Shown piece by piece: positions 5,549-6,037 of a stretch of 6,037 nt of DNA. This DNA is from Lachnospiraceae bacterium. GTDB taxonomy: Bacteria; Bacillota_A; Clostridia; Lachnospirales; Lachnospiraceae. Numbering within the stretch: position 1 is the stretch's first letter; each line of letters starts with the position of its first letter. Position numbers and translations under genes: made by a program. Below the pieces are notes generated by a model, which saw only the letters and a program-made list of their open reading frames with translations, made no database searches and was not told the DNA's origin. The stretch covers positions 1 to 6,037 of the forward strand of contig JAILOC010000209.1 of assembly GCA_024691045.1 (NCBI GenBank), given 5' to 3'.

Positions 5549-5557
5549 ATTTTATCA
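5549..5557 (-). promoter_or_regulatory. Possible extended -10 promoter of the DUF4317 operon
   Basis: On the minus strand, TGATAAAAT (reverse of 5549-5557) reads as an extended -10 element, TG-n-TAAAAT, about 45 bases before the DUF4317 start. No good -35 box is present at the expected distance, which is tolerable for extended -10 promoters. Confidence 0.4.
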
Positions 5558-5570
5558 TATTTTTGGATTT

Positions 5571-5598
5571 TTTACACCGATTGGGAGTATAATATAAG
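5571..5598 (+). promoter_or_regulatory. Probable promoter of the terminal membrane gene
   Basis: TTTACA (5571-5576, five of six consensus bases) and TATAAG (5593-5598, five of six) are 16 bases apart, about 37 bases before the start codon. A perfect TATAAT also lies at 5588-5593, but its only candidate -35, TTGGAT, is 19 bases away. The region is shared back-to-back with the DUF4317 promoter. Confidence 0.55.
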
Positions 5599-5634
5599 GG
5601 ATTGTTACGCCCGATAGTCGCAAGGAGACCGTTG

Positions 5635-6037
5635 ATGGATAAAAATCCCAAGAGAAGAGACATACCTAAATCATTGTATGTACTTTTGCTGGTTATTTAT
5701 TCCGGTGCGACTCTTTATACCATTCTTTCGACAAGATCGCAGGAAACGGTTGAGATTCTCGGCGAAACGGTAAACATTTCTTCCTTTACGGGAGTGTTCT
5801 CATCGATCGCCAATATCTGTCTGATCCTGATAGTCGTATTCTTCGGCAAGCTCGGGTTTGTCACAGCATTGATTCTTTCGGTGCTCCAATTCCCCAGCAT
5901 TTTTATCAGCATAGTGGTCAATCACAATATGCGCGCCATTCCGGGCTTTTTCGCAAATGTCGTAACGATAGTGGCGATACTGATCATTTATAACGGTATC
6001 AAGCAGGTGGTAAAGCTGAGAGCTAAGGAAATGAAGC
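5635..6037 (+). CDS. Multi-helix membrane protein, N-terminal part, cut by window end
   Basis: An open frame of 134 codons starts at ATG 5635 and runs off the edge with no stop. AAGGAG (5622-5627) lies 7 bases ahead, so the start is secure. The N-terminus is basic (MDKNPKRRDIPKS). It is followed by about four hydrophobic segments: residues 13-31, 52-71, 74-95 and 104-120. The segment ends IIYNGIKQVVKLRAKEMK, which looks like a helical linker leading to a cytoplasmic domain. The segments SFTGVFSSIAN and LQFPSIF resemble, from memory, the N-terminal sensor regions of GGDEF/EAL signalling proteins in Butyrivibrio and relatives. The output domain lies beyond the window, so a cyclic-di-GMP role is inference; a histidine kinase or plain membrane protein remains possible. 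It is divergent from the DUF4317 operon. Confidence 0.8.
   Translation, partial: MDKNPKRRDIPKSLYVLLLVIYSGATLYTILSTRSQETVEILGETVNISSFTGVFSSIANICLILIVVFFGKLGFVTALILSVLQFPSIFISIVVNHNMRAIPGFFANVVTIVAILIIYNGIKQVVKLRAKEMK

Noticed and set aside
5505..5663. N-terminal extension of the DUF4317 gene
   Set aside because: It would cross the divergent promoter region and overlap the plus-strand start; the ribosome site and family start both point to 5504.

Overview
The window looks like chromosomal sequence from a Gram-positive anaerobe of the Clostridia, most likely the Lachnospiraceae (Butyrivibrio-like). The placement is inferred from strong GGAGG-type ribosome sites before nearly every gene, sigma-A-like promoters, tRNA genes without an encoded CCA end, a DUF4317 protein (a family I know from Firmicutes), and a terminal membrane protein of a kind I associate with Lachnospiraceae signalling proteins. 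No transposase, integrase or CRISPR array was seen.

Layout. (1) 4-408: four plus-strand tRNA genes, Arg(UCU), His(GUG), Gln(UUG) and Lys(UUU), with one terminator-like hairpin inside the cluster and another after it. (2) 409-1105: an AT-rich spacer with another hairpin, then a small two-helix membrane protein. It is flanked in the same reading frame by protein-like but stop-interrupted sequence, and the segment ends in a strong bidirectional terminator. (3) 1123-1519, minus strand: a two-gene unit, a RelB/DinJ-family antitoxin followed 4 bases later by a 62-residue helix-turn-helix protein. No RelE/YafQ-type toxin is present. (4) 1520-1732: a divergent control region. (5) 1733-3256, plus strand: malQ, 4-alpha-glucanotransferase, with all three catalytic residues. 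(6) 3261-3287: a hairpin terminator shared by malQ and the convergent operon. (7) 3290-5504, minus strand: a tight operon of DUF4317 protein, DJ-1/PfpI protein and CYTH-domain protein. (8) 5505-5634: a second divergent promoter region. (9) 5635 to the window end, plus strand: a multi-helix membrane protein cut off by the edge.

How the parts work together. malQ is a single-gene transcript for disproportionating maltodextrins. A near-perfect palindrome with a central CG just downstream of its -10 box suggests control by a LacI-family (MalR/CcpA-type) repressor encoded elsewhere. The three-gene minus operon joins a protein of unknown function to a DJ-1-type protein and a probable triphosphate-binding CYTH enzyme; co-translation is likely from the 1-base and 15-base gaps. 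The most unusual points are the toxin-less antitoxin/HTH pair, the LacI-type operator at malQ, and the stop-interrupted frame around the small membrane protein. Most of the window is otherwise ordinary core genome.
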